Origin: Flavivirga rizhaonensis
GTDB lineage: Bacteria > Bacteroidota > Bacteroidia > Flavobacteriales > Flavobacteriaceae
Length of the DNA: 64,000 nucleotides
Reading direction: 5' to 3'
Assembly (NCBI RefSeq): GCF_004791695.1
Contig: NZ_SRSO01000006.1
Span: 1-64,000, forward strand
Shown here: one piece after another, positions 1-7,980 of the stretch
Layout: the number at the start of each line of letters is the position of its first letter
Numbering within the stretch: the stretch's first letter is position 1
Notes under the pieces: model-generated
Database searches by the model: none
Told to the model about the DNA's origin: nothing
Seen by the model: the letters and a program-made list of their open reading frames with translations, nothing else
Made by a program: the position numbers and the translations under genes

Positions 1-25
1 CAGTAATTTTATCTTTAGAAATCAT
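1..25 (-). CDS. Possible 5' end of a gene running off the left edge
   Basis: An ATG on the minus strand opens a frame of eight codons (MISKDKIT) before the window ends. A spaced inverted repeat lies just upstream. The start resembles that of IS982-type transposases, which often begin with a Lys/Asp/Lys-Ile-Thr stretch, but eight residues are too few to identify anything. It could also be a chance ATG. Confidence 0.2.
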
Positions 26-84
26 AAGCAGAATAATGTTAGTTAATTAGAATTCAACACTTTAATTTACTAAATATTCTGCTT
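26..84. repeat. Spaced 10-bp inverted repeat
   Basis: The arms AAGCAGAATA (26-35) and TATTCTGCTT (75-84) are perfect inverted copies separated by 39 bases. It lies between two minus-strand frames, so it could be a structured leader, a weak terminator or an operator. No run of T follows on either strand. Confidence 0.45.
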
Positions 85-109
85 TTTCTATACTATAAAT
101 ATGAGTTTC

Positions 110-544
110 TTAGGCCGAACTCAGGTTTGTAGTATTATGCTTGTTTTTTGTATCTATTAAAAAAGATCTAAGAGTAGTCTGTTTTACTTGCACTGCCGGA
201 CGTTTTTCAGAAAACTTCCCTTGCTGTTTTATAGAAACTTCAACAACGCCGTTTTTACCTTTTCTTCCATATTTTTTTATAGCTTTTTCTGGTTTTAAAA
301 TTTCTATAGATTTAATAGCCATAGAATCTAACATTGTGATTAGGTCTTTAGAGATTTCTCTGTTATTTATTAAATATAAAGGCTGTTTTTTTACCTCACT
401 TTTTGTAATATTTAATTCCTTATTAGCTAATTCCTCTATGTTATTTTGTTTCTCTTGAGAATAAGTTTTTAAATGAAATGAAATTAAGAATCCAACTATT
501 ATTAATGGGATAAATCTTTTTTCTACTTTTTTAAAGGGTGTCAT
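110..544 (-). CDS. Exported protein with a TonB-plug-like segment
   Basis: This 144-residue protein begins with basic residues and a hydrophobic stretch (about residues 11-28) ending in TYSQE, a likely signal peptide or membrane anchor. The segment from about residue 70 to 107 (SIEILKPEKAIKKYG, then GKNGVVEVSIK) resembles the plug repeat of TonB-dependent receptors and the same segment found alone or in M56-type sensor proteins of Bacteroidetes. The barrel of a receptor is absent, so it is not a transporter. The 37-residue tail is low in recognisable features. The function is unknown; a periplasmic protein-interaction role is only inference. Confidence 0.6.
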   Translation of the reverse strand: MTPFKKVEKRFIPLIIVGFLISFHLKTYSQEKQNNIEELANKELNITKSEVKKQPLYLINNREISKDLITMLDSMAIKSIEILKPEKAIKKYGRKGKNGVVEVSIKQQGKFSEKRPAVQVKQTTLRSFLIDTKNKHNTTNLSSA

Positions 545-588
545 AGTGTGTATTCAATTTATAGATTGAAGCTGTATGGGAATAAGAA

Positions 589-1347
589 TTAATATTCTTT
601 CAACTCAAAGTGCTCTCCATCAAAAACACCATAAGTATAGTATTTAATCCAATCGCCAAGATTGATGTACTTTGAATTGTTTTTAAGATCGATGTTTAGA
701 GGTAAATGACGATGTCCAAACACAAAATAATCACGGTGTTTGTCTTCGAGTTTTCGCTTGCAATATTGTGCTAACCATTCGTTGTCTTCACCTAAAAATT
801 TAGCATCTTCATCGCCAGAAATAAGTTTGTTTTTAACCGATAAATATTGTGCCATTTTTACGCCTAAGTCTGGGTGTAACCATCTGAATAACCATTTACA
901 AAATGAATTTGTAAATACCTTTTTCATACGTTTATAGCCCTTATCTCCTGGGCCTAGACCATCACCGTGACCAATAAAAAATATTTTATTGTTAAATGTG
1001 AATTCTTTTGGTTTGTGATAAACAGGGATATTAAGCTCTTCTTCAAAATAGCCATTCATCCATAAATCATGATTACCAACAAAGTAATAGATTGGTATCC
1101 CTGAATCTGAGATTTCGGCTAATTTACCAAGTGTTCTGGTAAAACCTTTTGGAACCACCTTTTTATAGTCCATCCAAAAGTCGAATAAATCACCTAAAAG
1201 GAATATGGCAGCGGCATCTTGTTTTACTTCATCTAACCAGGCTACGAATTTTTTTTCGCGAGGAAGTGATGCTTCTCTGGTTGGTGCTCCTAAATGATTA
1301 TCGGAGGCAAAGTATATTTTTTTTCCTTTTGGAATTTGAATTTGCAT
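589..1347 (-). CDS. lpxH: UDP-2,3-diacylglucosamine diphosphatase (LpxH-type metallophosphoesterase)
   Basis: This is a calcineurin-like phosphoesterase, predicted to hydrolyse UDP-2,3-diacylglucosamine to lipid X in lipid A synthesis at the cytoplasmic face of the inner membrane. The full set of metal-binding motifs is visible: DNHLG near the start, GDLFDFW, GNHD, HGDG and a C-terminal GHRH. The CxWLFRWLHPDLG-like middle part matches the LpxH/LpxG helical insert. The frame is open 38 codons further upstream (to 1461), but that extension is low-complexity and polar. The internal ATG at 1347, directly before IQIPKGKKIYFASDN, gives 252 residues, near the usual LpxH length, and was chosen. YbbF-type relatives cannot be fully excluded. 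Confidence 0.85.
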   Translation of the reverse strand: MQIQIPKGKKIYFASDNHLGAPTREASLPREKKFVAWLDEVKQDAAAIFLLGDLFDFWMDYKKVVPKGFTRTLGKLAEISDSGIPIYYFVGNHDLWMNGYFEEELNIPVYHKPKEFTFNNKIFFIGHGDGLGPGDKGYKRMKKVFTNSFCKWLFRWLHPDLGVKMAQYLSVKNKLISGDEDAKFLGEDNEWLAQYCKRKLEDKHRDYFVFGHRHLPLNIDLKNNSKYINLGDWIKYYTYGVFDGEHFELKEY

Positions 1348-1709
1348 GGCGTAAATATAACTAATTCCTGCTTTTTGATTGCTTCTTTGATAAACTTCAG
1401 TATTAATATTTTCATTATTTCTGTTCATTTTGTCTTGATACAAAACGAACCAAAAAATCATGTCAAAAATAGGAAATTGCTAAAGCACCATTCGTTTTCG
1501 GAATTGCGTGCATGAAGCTTTGCTTCGCATCTTCATTCCTTCACTCATTATTTCTGGATTTTGACTTTTCCGATTTATCGGAATTTGGGTCTTTCACTTT
1601 TGCTAGGTTTTATTTTAACCTCATTCTCGTTGTTCTTTAATTTAGTAGATTGCTAAAAACTGCTAACTGAACACCGAACACTGCCAACTGAAAACTAGAA
1701 AGGAATTCT
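1348..1709. other. Intergenic region with short palindromes, no gene seen
   Basis: The stretch contains a small hairpin GAAGC-TTT-GCTTC near 1513-1525, a TTCCGATTTATCGGAA palindrome near 1567-1582, and a degenerate repetition of AACTG-type words near 1650-1697 (aactgctaactgaacaccgaac...). Such word-repeats are common between flavobacterial genes and may help end transcription of queD. No open frame with coding character was found. Confidence 0.4.
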
Positions 1710-2165
1710 CTAGTTATTATCAGAAGCATACCACTCTGCGAAAGACGTGTCGGTTTCTTGAAGTTTTAATGAGTGTAGCGAAATATGTTTTGGTAAACGT
1801 TTTTTTATTTTTTTCGAAAAATCGATAACCATCATCTCACTAGTGGGCTGGTAATCTACTAAAAGCACATTATGACCTCTATCTTCCAGTTCTTTGGCAA
1901 GTTCTACGTGAGGTGTATTTTTATTAAATACGGTAGCATGATCGAATACATTAACGATTTCTTCTTTCACGATTTTTTTTAAATCCCCAAAATCGATAAC
2001 CATCCCAAATTTTACATTGGTATTGTCTGTGATAGGTTGCCCTATAACTGTTACTGATAGTTTGTAGCTATGACCATGTACGTTTTTACACTTGCCATCG
2101 TACCCGTAAAGCGCATGTCCGGTCTCGAAAGAAAATTGTTTTGTGATGCGAATGTTGTGACTCAT
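1710..2165 (-). CDS. queD: 6-carboxytetrahydropterin synthase (QueD/PTPS family)
   Basis: This 151-residue protein belongs to the 6-pyruvoyl-tetrahydropterin synthase fold. It is predicted to convert dihydroneopterin triphosphate to 6-carboxytetrahydropterin in queuosine and other 7-deazapurine synthesis. The zinc-binding histidines appear in FETGHAL and VHGHSYK, with the catalytic cysteine four residues before the HGH (CKNVHGH). The FDHATVFN motif and the late Glu/Thr-rich LQETDTSF motif are also present, and the length is typical. Its ATG overlaps the stop of an upstream 32-codon gene (TAATG), which suggests translational coupling. The rest of the queuosine pathway is not in this window, so the exact pterin product is inferred from the family. 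Confidence 0.88.
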   Translation of the reverse strand: MSHNIRITKQFSFETGHALYGYDGKCKNVHGHSYKLSVTVIGQPITDNTNVKFGMVIDFGDLKKIVKEEIVNVFDHATVFNKNTPHVELAKELEDRGHNVLLVDYQPTSEMMVIDFSKKIKKRLPKHISLHSLKLQETDTSFAEWYASDNN

Positions 2166-2263
2166 TATCTTCTTTTTCTTCTATTTACAATATAAACAAT
2201 TATTAAAACTAAGGCTAAAAGTAGAAATAATCCGTTTCCACTTATAAATGACATGATATCCAT
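2165..2263 (-). CDS. Very small single-pass membrane protein (32 aa)
   Basis: The ATG at 2263 opens a 32-codon frame. Residues 12-26 are almost all Leu/Ile/Val/Ala, giving one membrane segment, and the tail is NRRKRR, so the C-terminus should stay in the cytoplasm. The stop TAA shares bases with the ATG of queD (TAATG), a coupled arrangement that argues it is really translated. It follows another small membrane protein after a 9-base gap, in line with one transcript running MATE, small protein, small protein, queD. I do not recognise the family. Confidence 0.55.
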   Translation of the reverse strand: MDIMSFISGNGLFLLLALVLIIVYIVNRRKRR

Positions 2264-2272
2264 AATGATTTT

Positions 2273-2443
2273 TTATTGATTCTTCTTTTTGTTATATCTA
2301 TAAATTGAATATGCAATCAAAACGAGAACAACAAACGGTAACATTGAACCAATAAAAACGCCTATTTCGTAACCTTTGTCGGGAGCGTTTTGTATTTTTT
2401 CTTCTATATTAACTTGTTGAAAAAGGCGGGTTAGTAATAGCAT
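2273..2443 (-). CDS. Small single-pass membrane protein (56 aa)
   Basis: The ATG at 2443 opens 56 codons. A short amphipathic start (LLLTRLFQQ) is followed by a charged stretch, a hydrophobic segment at about residues 27-47 (GVFIGSMLPFVVLVLIAYSI), and a lysine-rich end YRYNKKKNQ. It has the layout of a short helper or regulatory membrane peptide. It begins 30 bases after the MATE exporter stop (2474) and precedes the 32-residue membrane protein by 9 bases. The function is unknown. Confidence 0.5.
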   Translation of the reverse strand: MLLLTRLFQQVNIEEKIQNAPDKGYEIGVFIGSMLPFVVLVLIAYSIYRYNKKKNQ

Positions 2444-2473
2444 ATTTATTTTTATACTGACTGTATGGCAAAG

Positions 2474-3808
2474 TTAATGGTTTTGAGAGAGCGGAATAAA
2501 TATTTTTCTAAATTTTATAATTAAAGGAATGCCTCTGGCAAGAATCCAAAAAGTAAGTGCAATAAATATACCGTGTAGTTTATAGTCTAGGCTATCTAAC
2601 CAAAAAAGAATTGGTACAAAGACAATAAACGTTGAAAATAACAATACATTTCTTAAAGATTTCATTTTACCCAGACCTTTAAATATGCCGTCGAAAATAA
2701 ATGTTAAAGAACATAGAGGTTGCATAACAAGTATGATCCAGAAAGAATCATAGAAAAGGGCTAATACATCTGGGTCTTCAGAAAAAAGGCGACCTATTGG
2801 ATAATAGAAAATAGCACCGATTAATGCTAATACAATTCCAATAACTATAGCATATTTAATTAATCTATTACTTAATTTAAGGAGTAAGCAGTACTCCTTA
2901 CTACCAAATAATTTTCCTGATAAAATATTACCAGCACTTGCATAGCCATCAATAAAAAAGGCTGCAAAAAACCATAAGTTTATAGCAATTGTATACGTTG
3001 CAATATATGCGGCACCGTAGCCTGTAGCAAAGCGAGTTGCAAAGTATAATGTAACATTAAGAGCCAACGTTCTAACAAATAGGTTAAGGATCATTATTAT
3101 AAACCTATTGATTTCTTTGTTAAAAGGAAAACTTATTTTTAAAGGGATAGATGTTTTTTTTAGCAGATAATACGCCGAAAAAACCGCCATTATTAGTTGT
3201 GCAATAACACTGGCATAGGCTGCTCCTTTTATATGCATAGCAGGGATGTAACCTTTTATACCAAAGACAAGAATAAAGTCGAGAACAATATTTAATAAAG
3301 CGCCAATAATAGCAATTATCATAGGATAATAAGTGTTTTGTAAACCTCGAAAAGCACCAAAAACAGCGATAGTAAATAATGTAAATGGAAACCCAAAAAC
3401 TCGAATTTTATAATAATCTACACTATAGTCTAAAATGAGATCGGAGGCATTATATAGTTTAAAAATGTTTTGAGCGAAAGGATAGGTGCTTATTATAATT
3501 AAAATACTTAAAGATGTAATAATGAAAATAGCCTGTGCTGGTAAGTTTTTTACTTTTTCGAGTTGATTGGCTCCAACATATTGTGATACAATAGAAGATA
3601 TAGCACTTCGTGTTTGTCCCAATACCCAAATTAGCATAGATAAAAATGTAGTAACAATACCAACTGCAGCCAAAGATTCGGTGGCATTTAAATTTATGTT
3701 TCCAACAATAGCGGCATCAGTTAATGATAAGATAGGTTCGGATATCCCAGAAATTAATGCTGGTATTGCTAATTTGTTTATATGTTTTATACTAATGTCG
3801 CTACTCAT
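2474..3808 (-). CDS. MATE family efflux transporter (DinF/NorM-like)
   Basis: This 444-residue inner-membrane protein has about twelve hydrophobic segments. The N-terminal part (KLAIPALISGISEPILSLTD, then AAIVG...LAAVGI) is the MatE signature, and the second half repeats the fold from about residue 235. MATE proteins export cationic drugs or metabolites in exchange for sodium or protons. Its ATG overlaps the stop of the upstream GNAT gene by four bases (3805-3808), so the two are co-transcribed and probably coupled. The substrate cannot be deduced from sequence. Confidence 0.88.
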   Translation of the reverse strand: MSSDISIKHINKLAIPALISGISEPILSLTDAAIVGNINLNATESLAAVGIVTTFLSMLIWVLGQTRSAISSIVSQYVGANQLEKVKNLPAQAIFIITSLSILIIISTYPFAQNIFKLYNASDLILDYSVDYYKIRVFGFPFTLFTIAVFGAFRGLQNTYYPMIIAIIGALLNIVLDFILVFGIKGYIPAMHIKGAAYASVIAQLIMAVFSAYYLLKKTSIPLKISFPFNKEINRFIIMILNLFVRTLALNVTLYFATRFATGYGAAYIATYTIAINLWFFAAFFIDGYASAGNILSGKLFGSKEYCLLLKLSNRLIKYAIVIGIVLALIGAIFYYPIGRLFSEDPDVLALFYDSFWIILVMQPLCSLTFIFDGIFKGLGKMKSLRNVLLFSTFIVFVPILFWLDSLDYKLHGIFIALTFWILARGIPLIIKFRKIFIPLSQNH

Positions 3809-4308
3809 GGTATTATTAATTCATAACAATAAAAAGGATGTTTACTTTGCTTTGGGAAATAAATATTTCCTAAGCGTTTATAACCGCGATGCTCATAAAA
3901 TTTTTGATTTCTTTGGTTTTGAGAAAAGGTGTCTAATCTTACTGAAACACAGCCGCTCTTTTTAGCAAATGTTTCAGCAAAAGTCATAAGTTCTTGCGCA
4001 TATCCTTTTCCTTGATGTGTTGGATGTATGGCTAACCTGTGTATGTAAATGTTGTTTGTGTTTTCTGTTAGCCATAAAATTGGAATGTATTCTTTATCCA
4101 TAAATGTAGAAATGGTTACACATCCAATGATGGAATTTTCAATTTCTAAAACGTATAATTCGTTACGATCAATATCTTTTATAAAGGCTTGTTTATTAGG
4201 GTAATGTTCATTCCATTGATAAATGTTTTTCCTTATCATATATGCAGCACAAGACTTAGTGATTTCTATAATATTATCAATATCAGAAAGGGTTCCTTTA
4301 CGAATCAT
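3805..4308 (-). CDS. GNAT family N-acetyltransferase
   Basis: A 167-residue acetyl-CoA-dependent transferase. The acetyl-CoA pyrophosphate-binding loop THQGKGYAQEL (about residues 97-107) follows the typical beta-4 strand (YIHRLAIHP). A later SVRLDTFSQN and the FYEHRGYKRLG ending complete the fold. The first part (LSDIDNIIEITKSC...) is the usual GNAT opening. It overlaps the MATE gene by four bases. This pairing could mean that a small molecule is acetylated and exported, but the acceptor substrate is unknown. Confidence 0.85.
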   Translation of the reverse strand: MIRKGTLSDIDNIIEITKSCAAYMIRKNIYQWNEHYPNKQAFIKDIDRNELYVLEIENSIIGCVTISTFMDKEYIPILWLTENTNNIYIHRLAIHPTHQGKGYAQELMTFAETFAKKSGCVSVRLDTFSQNQRNQKFYEHRGYKRLGNIYFPKQSKHPFYCYELIIP

Positions 4309-4318
4309 TTAAATGTTT

Positions 4319-4326
4319 TACTTTTG
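4319..4326 (+). promoter_or_regulatory. Bacteroidetes-type -7 box for the Usp gene
   Basis: TACTTTTG matches the TAnnTTTG consensus of the Bacteroidetes primary sigma factor and lies 43 bases before the ATG at 4369. No good -33 TTTG is seen at the expected distance, so the call rests on the -7 box and position. Confidence 0.5.
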
Positions 4327-4368
4327 CATAAATATCGTCAAAAATTTAGTCAGTAAACTATATTTATC

Positions 4369-5163
4369 ATGAAGAATATTTTAGTTCCTATTGGGTCATC
4401 CAAAAACGCTTTAAGTCATTTGCAATATGCTGTAGATTTTGCAGAATCTTTTGGGGCAAAACTTTTTATTGTGCAAGTGTATAATGTCTATACTAAAGCA
4501 GGAACCATGATTAAAATAGACCCTATAATTGAGAGAGAAAGTAAAGCTTTTCTGAATGATTTAGTCTCTCAGATTGACACTAAAAATGTCAAGGTTGTTA
4601 AAAAGACTTTAAAAGGTAAATTGATTAGTACGCTCGAATTGGTAAGTAAAAAAGCCAATATTGATTTAATTTTGGTAGAACCCAGAACGAACTCTATTAG
4701 GGAAGAGGTGTTTTTGGGGAAAACTTCTGGGAAAATTATAAAGCAAACTCAAATACCGACATTAATCGTACCTGAAGGTTACAAGTTTAAACCATTTAGT
4801 AATATTTTATTAGCTATAAAATCTGCAATAATAAGAAAGAATGATGCCTTAGACCCTTTGTTAAGTGTTAAAAATAATTTTAAGGCTTTAGTTAATATGT
4901 TATTGGTTAAAACACCTTATTATAATGAAGGTGATTTTAATGTTGAACAAAAATTATTAGATACTGTAGATAATATAATCAAGACAGAGAATGCAACTAC
5001 GTTTCATGGCGTATTACAGCATTTACAATCTTATAATCCGGATATGCTTTGTGTTGTTAGGCGGAAAAGAGGGTTTTTTACTAAAAAATGGGAAAAGAAT
5101 GTTATTTTGAAAAAAGACTTCTCAAGTTCAATACCTGTTTTAGTTTTAAGAGGGTTGAAATAA
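4369..5163 (+). CDS. Universal stress protein (UspA) family protein
   Basis: A 264-residue cytoplasmic protein. The first 140 residues form one Usp domain, opening with NILVPIGSSKNALSHL and ending with the nucleotide-binding loop LGKTSGKIIKQTQIPTLIVPEG. The second half (from about residue 145) is a degenerate repeat of the same fold that ends in PVLVLRG, as in the tandem Usp proteins of Bacteroidetes. It is divergent from the GNAT-MATE unit and has a recognisable -7 box upstream. Its stop codon abuts that of the convergent DUF1080 gene with no spacer. The role is stress-related by family only. Confidence 0.82.
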   Translation: MKNILVPIGSSKNALSHLQYAVDFAESFGAKLFIVQVYNVYTKAGTMIKIDPIIERESKAFLNDLVSQIDTKNVKVVKKTLKGKLISTLELVSKKANIDLILVEPRTNSIREEVFLGKTSGKIIKQTQIPTLIVPEGYKFKPFSNILLAIKSAIIRKNDALDPLLSVKNNFKALVNMLLVKTPYYNEGDFNVEQKLLDTVDNIIKTENATTFHGVLQHLQSYNPDMLCVVRRKRGFFTKKWEKNVILKKDFSSSIPVLVLRGLK

Positions 5164-6030
5164 TTAATCATAATATTTTGCATATTCTGTCGGGAGCGAT
5201 TCTAAGTCTCTAATTTCTATATTTTTATAAAACACTTCTGTGGCTTCACTTTGTATTTGAATTTTCCCTTTAATCAGAGGAATTTTTTTATCATTTTCTA
5301 CATATCTAGAATTTTTAAGGATCATAACTATTTCTCCGTTAACGATATGGATGCTTTTTTCTTCGAAACAAATTAATTCTATAGTATTCCATGTTCCGTG
5401 TGGCTTTTCAAAATTAGCACTTCGCATACAATAACCAGGAATCTTTTCGCCTTTACCCATGGGTAAAAAACTCTGACTTTCATCTGCAACTGGGTTCATT
5501 ATGTGTTCTGGAGTGAACGCACGGATATCAATTGCAGAATTCGCCTGACTCCAAAAATCTCCCATATGCCCTTCCATAATTTGAAATTCTTGAGAGAGCA
5601 TCCATGATTTCCACCACTCAGCACCATGAGGCCCTATAGAATGGTATAATATCCCCGAATCTTTGAGGAGGTTTTTTCTAGGATGCCATTTTTTTTCACC
5701 CCATTTCATTTTTAGTCTAAGGTGATAATTAGCATATTCTTTTTTTGTAAAAACGCAGCCATATATCTCTCCACTAATTTTTAAAACAGGCTCATTGTTT
5801 TCTTCAATGACCGTAAATACATGATGTTGGTTTTGATTCAACCCGATAGGTGGCATGGGGTTTCCATTTTCGTCTTTAAGAGTTTCTCCTTTATAATTTT
5901 CAGGATAACGAAAACTTAAATAGTTATCCCATTGAGAGAGTTCTTTATCTAATAAAGGCGTCCAATTTGGTTCTTTTTTACACGAGTAAAACGTAATAAT
6001 GATTAAAAGGAGTATCGTTAAGTGTCGCAT
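5164..6030 (-). CDS. DUF1080 (3-keto-disaccharide hydrolase family) lipoprotein
   Basis: This 288-residue protein starts with a lipoprotein signal (LLLIIITFYSC, cysteine 17). The rest is a concanavalin-like DUF1080 domain: WTPLLDKELSQWDNYLS opens it, DSGILYHSIG and EFQIMEGHMGDFW form the core, and the last strand is VFYKNIEIRDL. Members of this family cleave 3-keto-glycosides or bind glycans. Lipid attachment places it at the outer membrane or in the periplasm. Two further DUF1080 lipoproteins lie in the window at 31605 and 43117, within an apparent 3-keto-sugar cluster; this copy stands alone. The substrate is unknown. Confidence 0.78.
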   Translation of the reverse strand: MRHLTILLLIIITFYSCKKEPNWTPLLDKELSQWDNYLSFRYPENYKGETLKDENGNPMPPIGLNQNQHHVFTVIEENNEPVLKISGEIYGCVFTKKEYANYHLRLKMKWGEKKWHPRKNLLKDSGILYHSIGPHGAEWWKSWMLSQEFQIMEGHMGDFWSQANSAIDIRAFTPEHIMNPVADESQSFLPMGKGEKIPGYCMRSANFEKPHGTWNTIELICFEEKSIHIVNGEIVMILKNSRYVENDKKIPLIKGKIQIQSEATEVFYKNIEIRDLESLPTEYAKYYD

Positions 6031-6506
6031 GATCTAGCCTTATTTTTTATCATTTAAAGATAGGTAAATAAGCTTTGACAGATGTTAATTTCTATAAGGA
6101 CAAAAAAGTATAATGATTAAATAGCAAGATAGCTTTTTGCCAAATTATAGTTTCGATAGGAAAAGATTGCTGCTTCTAGCATGATGAATAGACAGAGAAC
6201 AGAGATAGTCTCGAGAAGGATTTAGCACAATTATATTGACGTTGTCATGCATCTCGTCTATATTTGTCCATTATGATAAGAAAATAGAAAAGGAATGCTA
6301 CGATAAGGCAATTTTCATTTTCACGAATAGATACCTAGGATATTTAATTCTACATTAAATGGGCTTTTAGCAAATGATTTTGAAAGGTTCGTTTAACGTG
6401 TTTATATAAGTTTAGTTGCGTGATTTAAGCACTAAATTTAGCAAATACAAACCGAACAGAAAATCCACGAGGATTTTCGTAAGTAGGCTTTCACTAGTAA
6501 TTAATT
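6031..6506. other. Intergenic region left of the toxin-antitoxin cassette
   Basis: No coding frame is seen. From about 6388 to 6506 the sequence has the character of Bacteroidetes cassette boundaries: TTCGTTTAACG, TATATAA, then GCGTGATTTAAGCAC and a GAAAATCC-ACGA-GGATTTTC hairpin near 6459-6478. The part from 6031 to 6387 holds nothing recognisable. Confidence 0.4.
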
Positions 6507-6534
6507 TTAGGATACAGTGTTGTGTGCAGTTTTT
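6388..6534 (+). repeat. Left copy of a composite cassette-end repeat
   Basis: Two words, TTCGTTTAACGTG...TATATAA (6388-6409) and GATACAGTGTTGTGTGCAGTTTT (6511-6534), recur in the same order but opposite orientation at 7821-7886, so together they bracket the zeta-like gene and its partner. The inner word overlaps the last codons of the zeta-like gene (AHNTVS and stop). Confidence 0.6.
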
Positions 6535-7256
6535 AATAAGTACTTATCAATCCAAACAGGAATTATTTCTTCTCTTATAGTAATTTTCCCTCCTTTGTAA
6601 ATATCTAATATAAGCTTAGATTTATTTCCACTATTATCAAAAATGAATGTCCTGTAAGTATATTTAATCGCTTCTAAAAGGTATTCTAAACTTTTATAGT
6701 ATCTATCCTCAATCTTGTGAACAGGAACTGGATGACCACCACTCTTTACCCTTTCAGATACTCGTTGTTTATTTATTTCAACGCTTTCAGTTGAGATAAA
6801 ATATAAATAGTTCTTGTACCCTAGATCTTGTGATTTTTTTAATGTCTCTATTTTTGACTTATGAGACATTACTGTTTCAAATGTAAGTTTTTTTCCGTTT
6901 TCTATTAATTGATTTCGTATGAAATCAGCTAATATTGAAGCTTCATAAGAATGCGTTTCAGAATTTGGATTTGTTATTTTTCCGTTCTTAAATTCTAAAT
7001 CAATTAAAAAACCATCATCTGTAGCCTTTTTATATAAGCTATGGCTTCCAATAAAAGCCGAAAATGTTTCAGAGGTTATTTCTTTGCTAACTCCATATTT
7101 AGAAATATCGAGAGTTTGATAATTCTTTATATCTTGTTCGATGTCGTCAGAATTAACATATGTTCCAATATCAAATTTCCCTTTTAATGCACGATATACT
7201 GTACTTTTTCCTGAGCCATTTGGTCCAGCAAACATACGCAATCTCTTTTCATACAT
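6507..7256 (-). CDS. Zeta-toxin-like P-loop kinase
   Basis: A 249-residue protein with a Walker A motif GPNGSGKST at residues 11-19, followed by NSDDIEQDI, the DELTA/zeta-type substrate region, and a later arginine-rich RVSERVKSGGHPVP, the lid segment typical of zeta-like kinases. Zeta toxins phosphorylate UDP-sugar precursors of peptidoglycan; chromosomal relatives may act on other substrates. The gene starts 3 bases after the stop of a small basic protein, in line with a two-gene toxin-antitoxin operon. The C-terminal residues AHNTVS are encoded by the cassette-end repeat, a sign of insertion. Toxic activity is inferred, not shown. Confidence 0.75.
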   Translation of the reverse strand: MYEKRLRMFAGPNGSGKSTVYRALKGKFDIGTYVNSDDIEQDIKNYQTLDISKYGVSKEITSETFSAFIGSHSLYKKATDDGFLIDLEFKNGKITNPNSETHSYEASILADFIRNQLIENGKKLTFETVMSHKSKIETLKKSQDLGYKNYLYFISTESVEINKQRVSERVKSGGHPVPVHKIEDRYYKSLEYLLEAIKYTYRTFIFDNSGNKSKLILDIYKGGKITIREEIIPVWIDKYLLKTAHNTVS

Positions 7257-7259
7257 TAA

Positions 7260-7586
7260 TTAGCTATTTTGAAGGTATAATATGTCTCCTTTTTTAGCCT
7301 TACGAGTTGACAATTGCTCAAGGATTTGAGGTTTTTTTCCTTTAACTTGTCTAATGACTTTACCATCTCGAACAAAAATCATTTCATCAGAAATTTCTTT
7401 AGCCTTCTTATGAGCAAATAAAGTACCATAGGCAGCTACTCTGCCTAAACTACTCAGATTTTTAGAGTCTTCAATTTTAGCTAAAGAATTACCAGTTATC
7501 AAACCCAATGCACGTAAACGCCTAAGTCTAATTCTATCTCTTTCTTTGTTAATTTTGAATGCTCTTCTTCTTATCTTGTTGCTCAT
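7260..7586 (-). CDS. Small basic protein, probable antitoxin partner of the zeta-like kinase
   Basis: The ATG at 7586 is preceded by TTAAGAAA and gives 108 residues; the frame extends upstream to 7655, but that part (SYLVFWNKFCIFNKY) has no coding character. The first half is strongly basic (KIRRRAFKINKERDRIRLRRLR), a possible RNA- or DNA-binding helix. The second half has a short beta-rich end (KKGDILYLQNS). It sits directly before the zeta-like gene with a 3-base gap, the usual place for an antitoxin. I do not recognise a named family, so the role rests on context. Confidence 0.6.
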   Translation of the reverse strand: MSNKIRRRAFKINKERDRIRLRRLRALGLITGNSLAKIEDSKNLSSLGRVAAYGTLFAHKKAKEISDEMIFVRDGKVIRQVKGKKPQILEQLSTRKAKKGDILYLQNS

Positions 7587-7820
7587 TTTCTTAAAATTTA
7601 TTGCTATATATTTATTAAATATACAAAACTTGTTCCAAAACACTAAATATGACATATTTACACTAAATACAAATTATTCTAATTACAGAGTTACTTTTTT
7701 ATGATAGAGTAACGGAATTAAGAGATTTATTATTTTAATCGTTCTTAAAGATAAGATAGAAATATTTATATTTACAAGAATTAAATTGAGTTTTCAACCA
7801 TTCTATTAACAACTGTCTCT

Positions 7821-7886
7821 AAATTGCACACAATGTTATCAAGTATATGAATCCGTTTTAATGATTTATATACAACGTTAAACGAA
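7821..7886 (-). repeat. Right copy of the composite cassette-end repeat
   Basis: On the minus strand this reads TTCGTTTAACGT..TATATAA (7886-7866) then GATAACATTGTGTGCAATTT (7840-7821), the same two words as at 6388-6534 in inverted orientation. It marks the other border of the toxin-antitoxin module. The surrounding bases 7587-7980 contain no coding frame other than the metK terminator. Confidence 0.6.
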
Positions 7887-7926
7887 GTTAGTTGAATTTT
7901 TTTTACAAAGTCAAATGGTATAAAAT

Positions 7927-7953
7927 AAAAAAGACCACTTATAACAAGTGGTC
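7927..7953 (-). terminator. Rho-independent terminator of metK
   Basis: The arms GACCACTT (7933-7940) and AAGTGGTC (7946-7953) are perfect and separated by five bases. On the minus strand the stem is followed by six T. It lies 28 bases after the metK stop. Confidence 0.85.
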
Positions 7954-7980
7954 TCAATAAAAATATATAAAGTATTTGGG

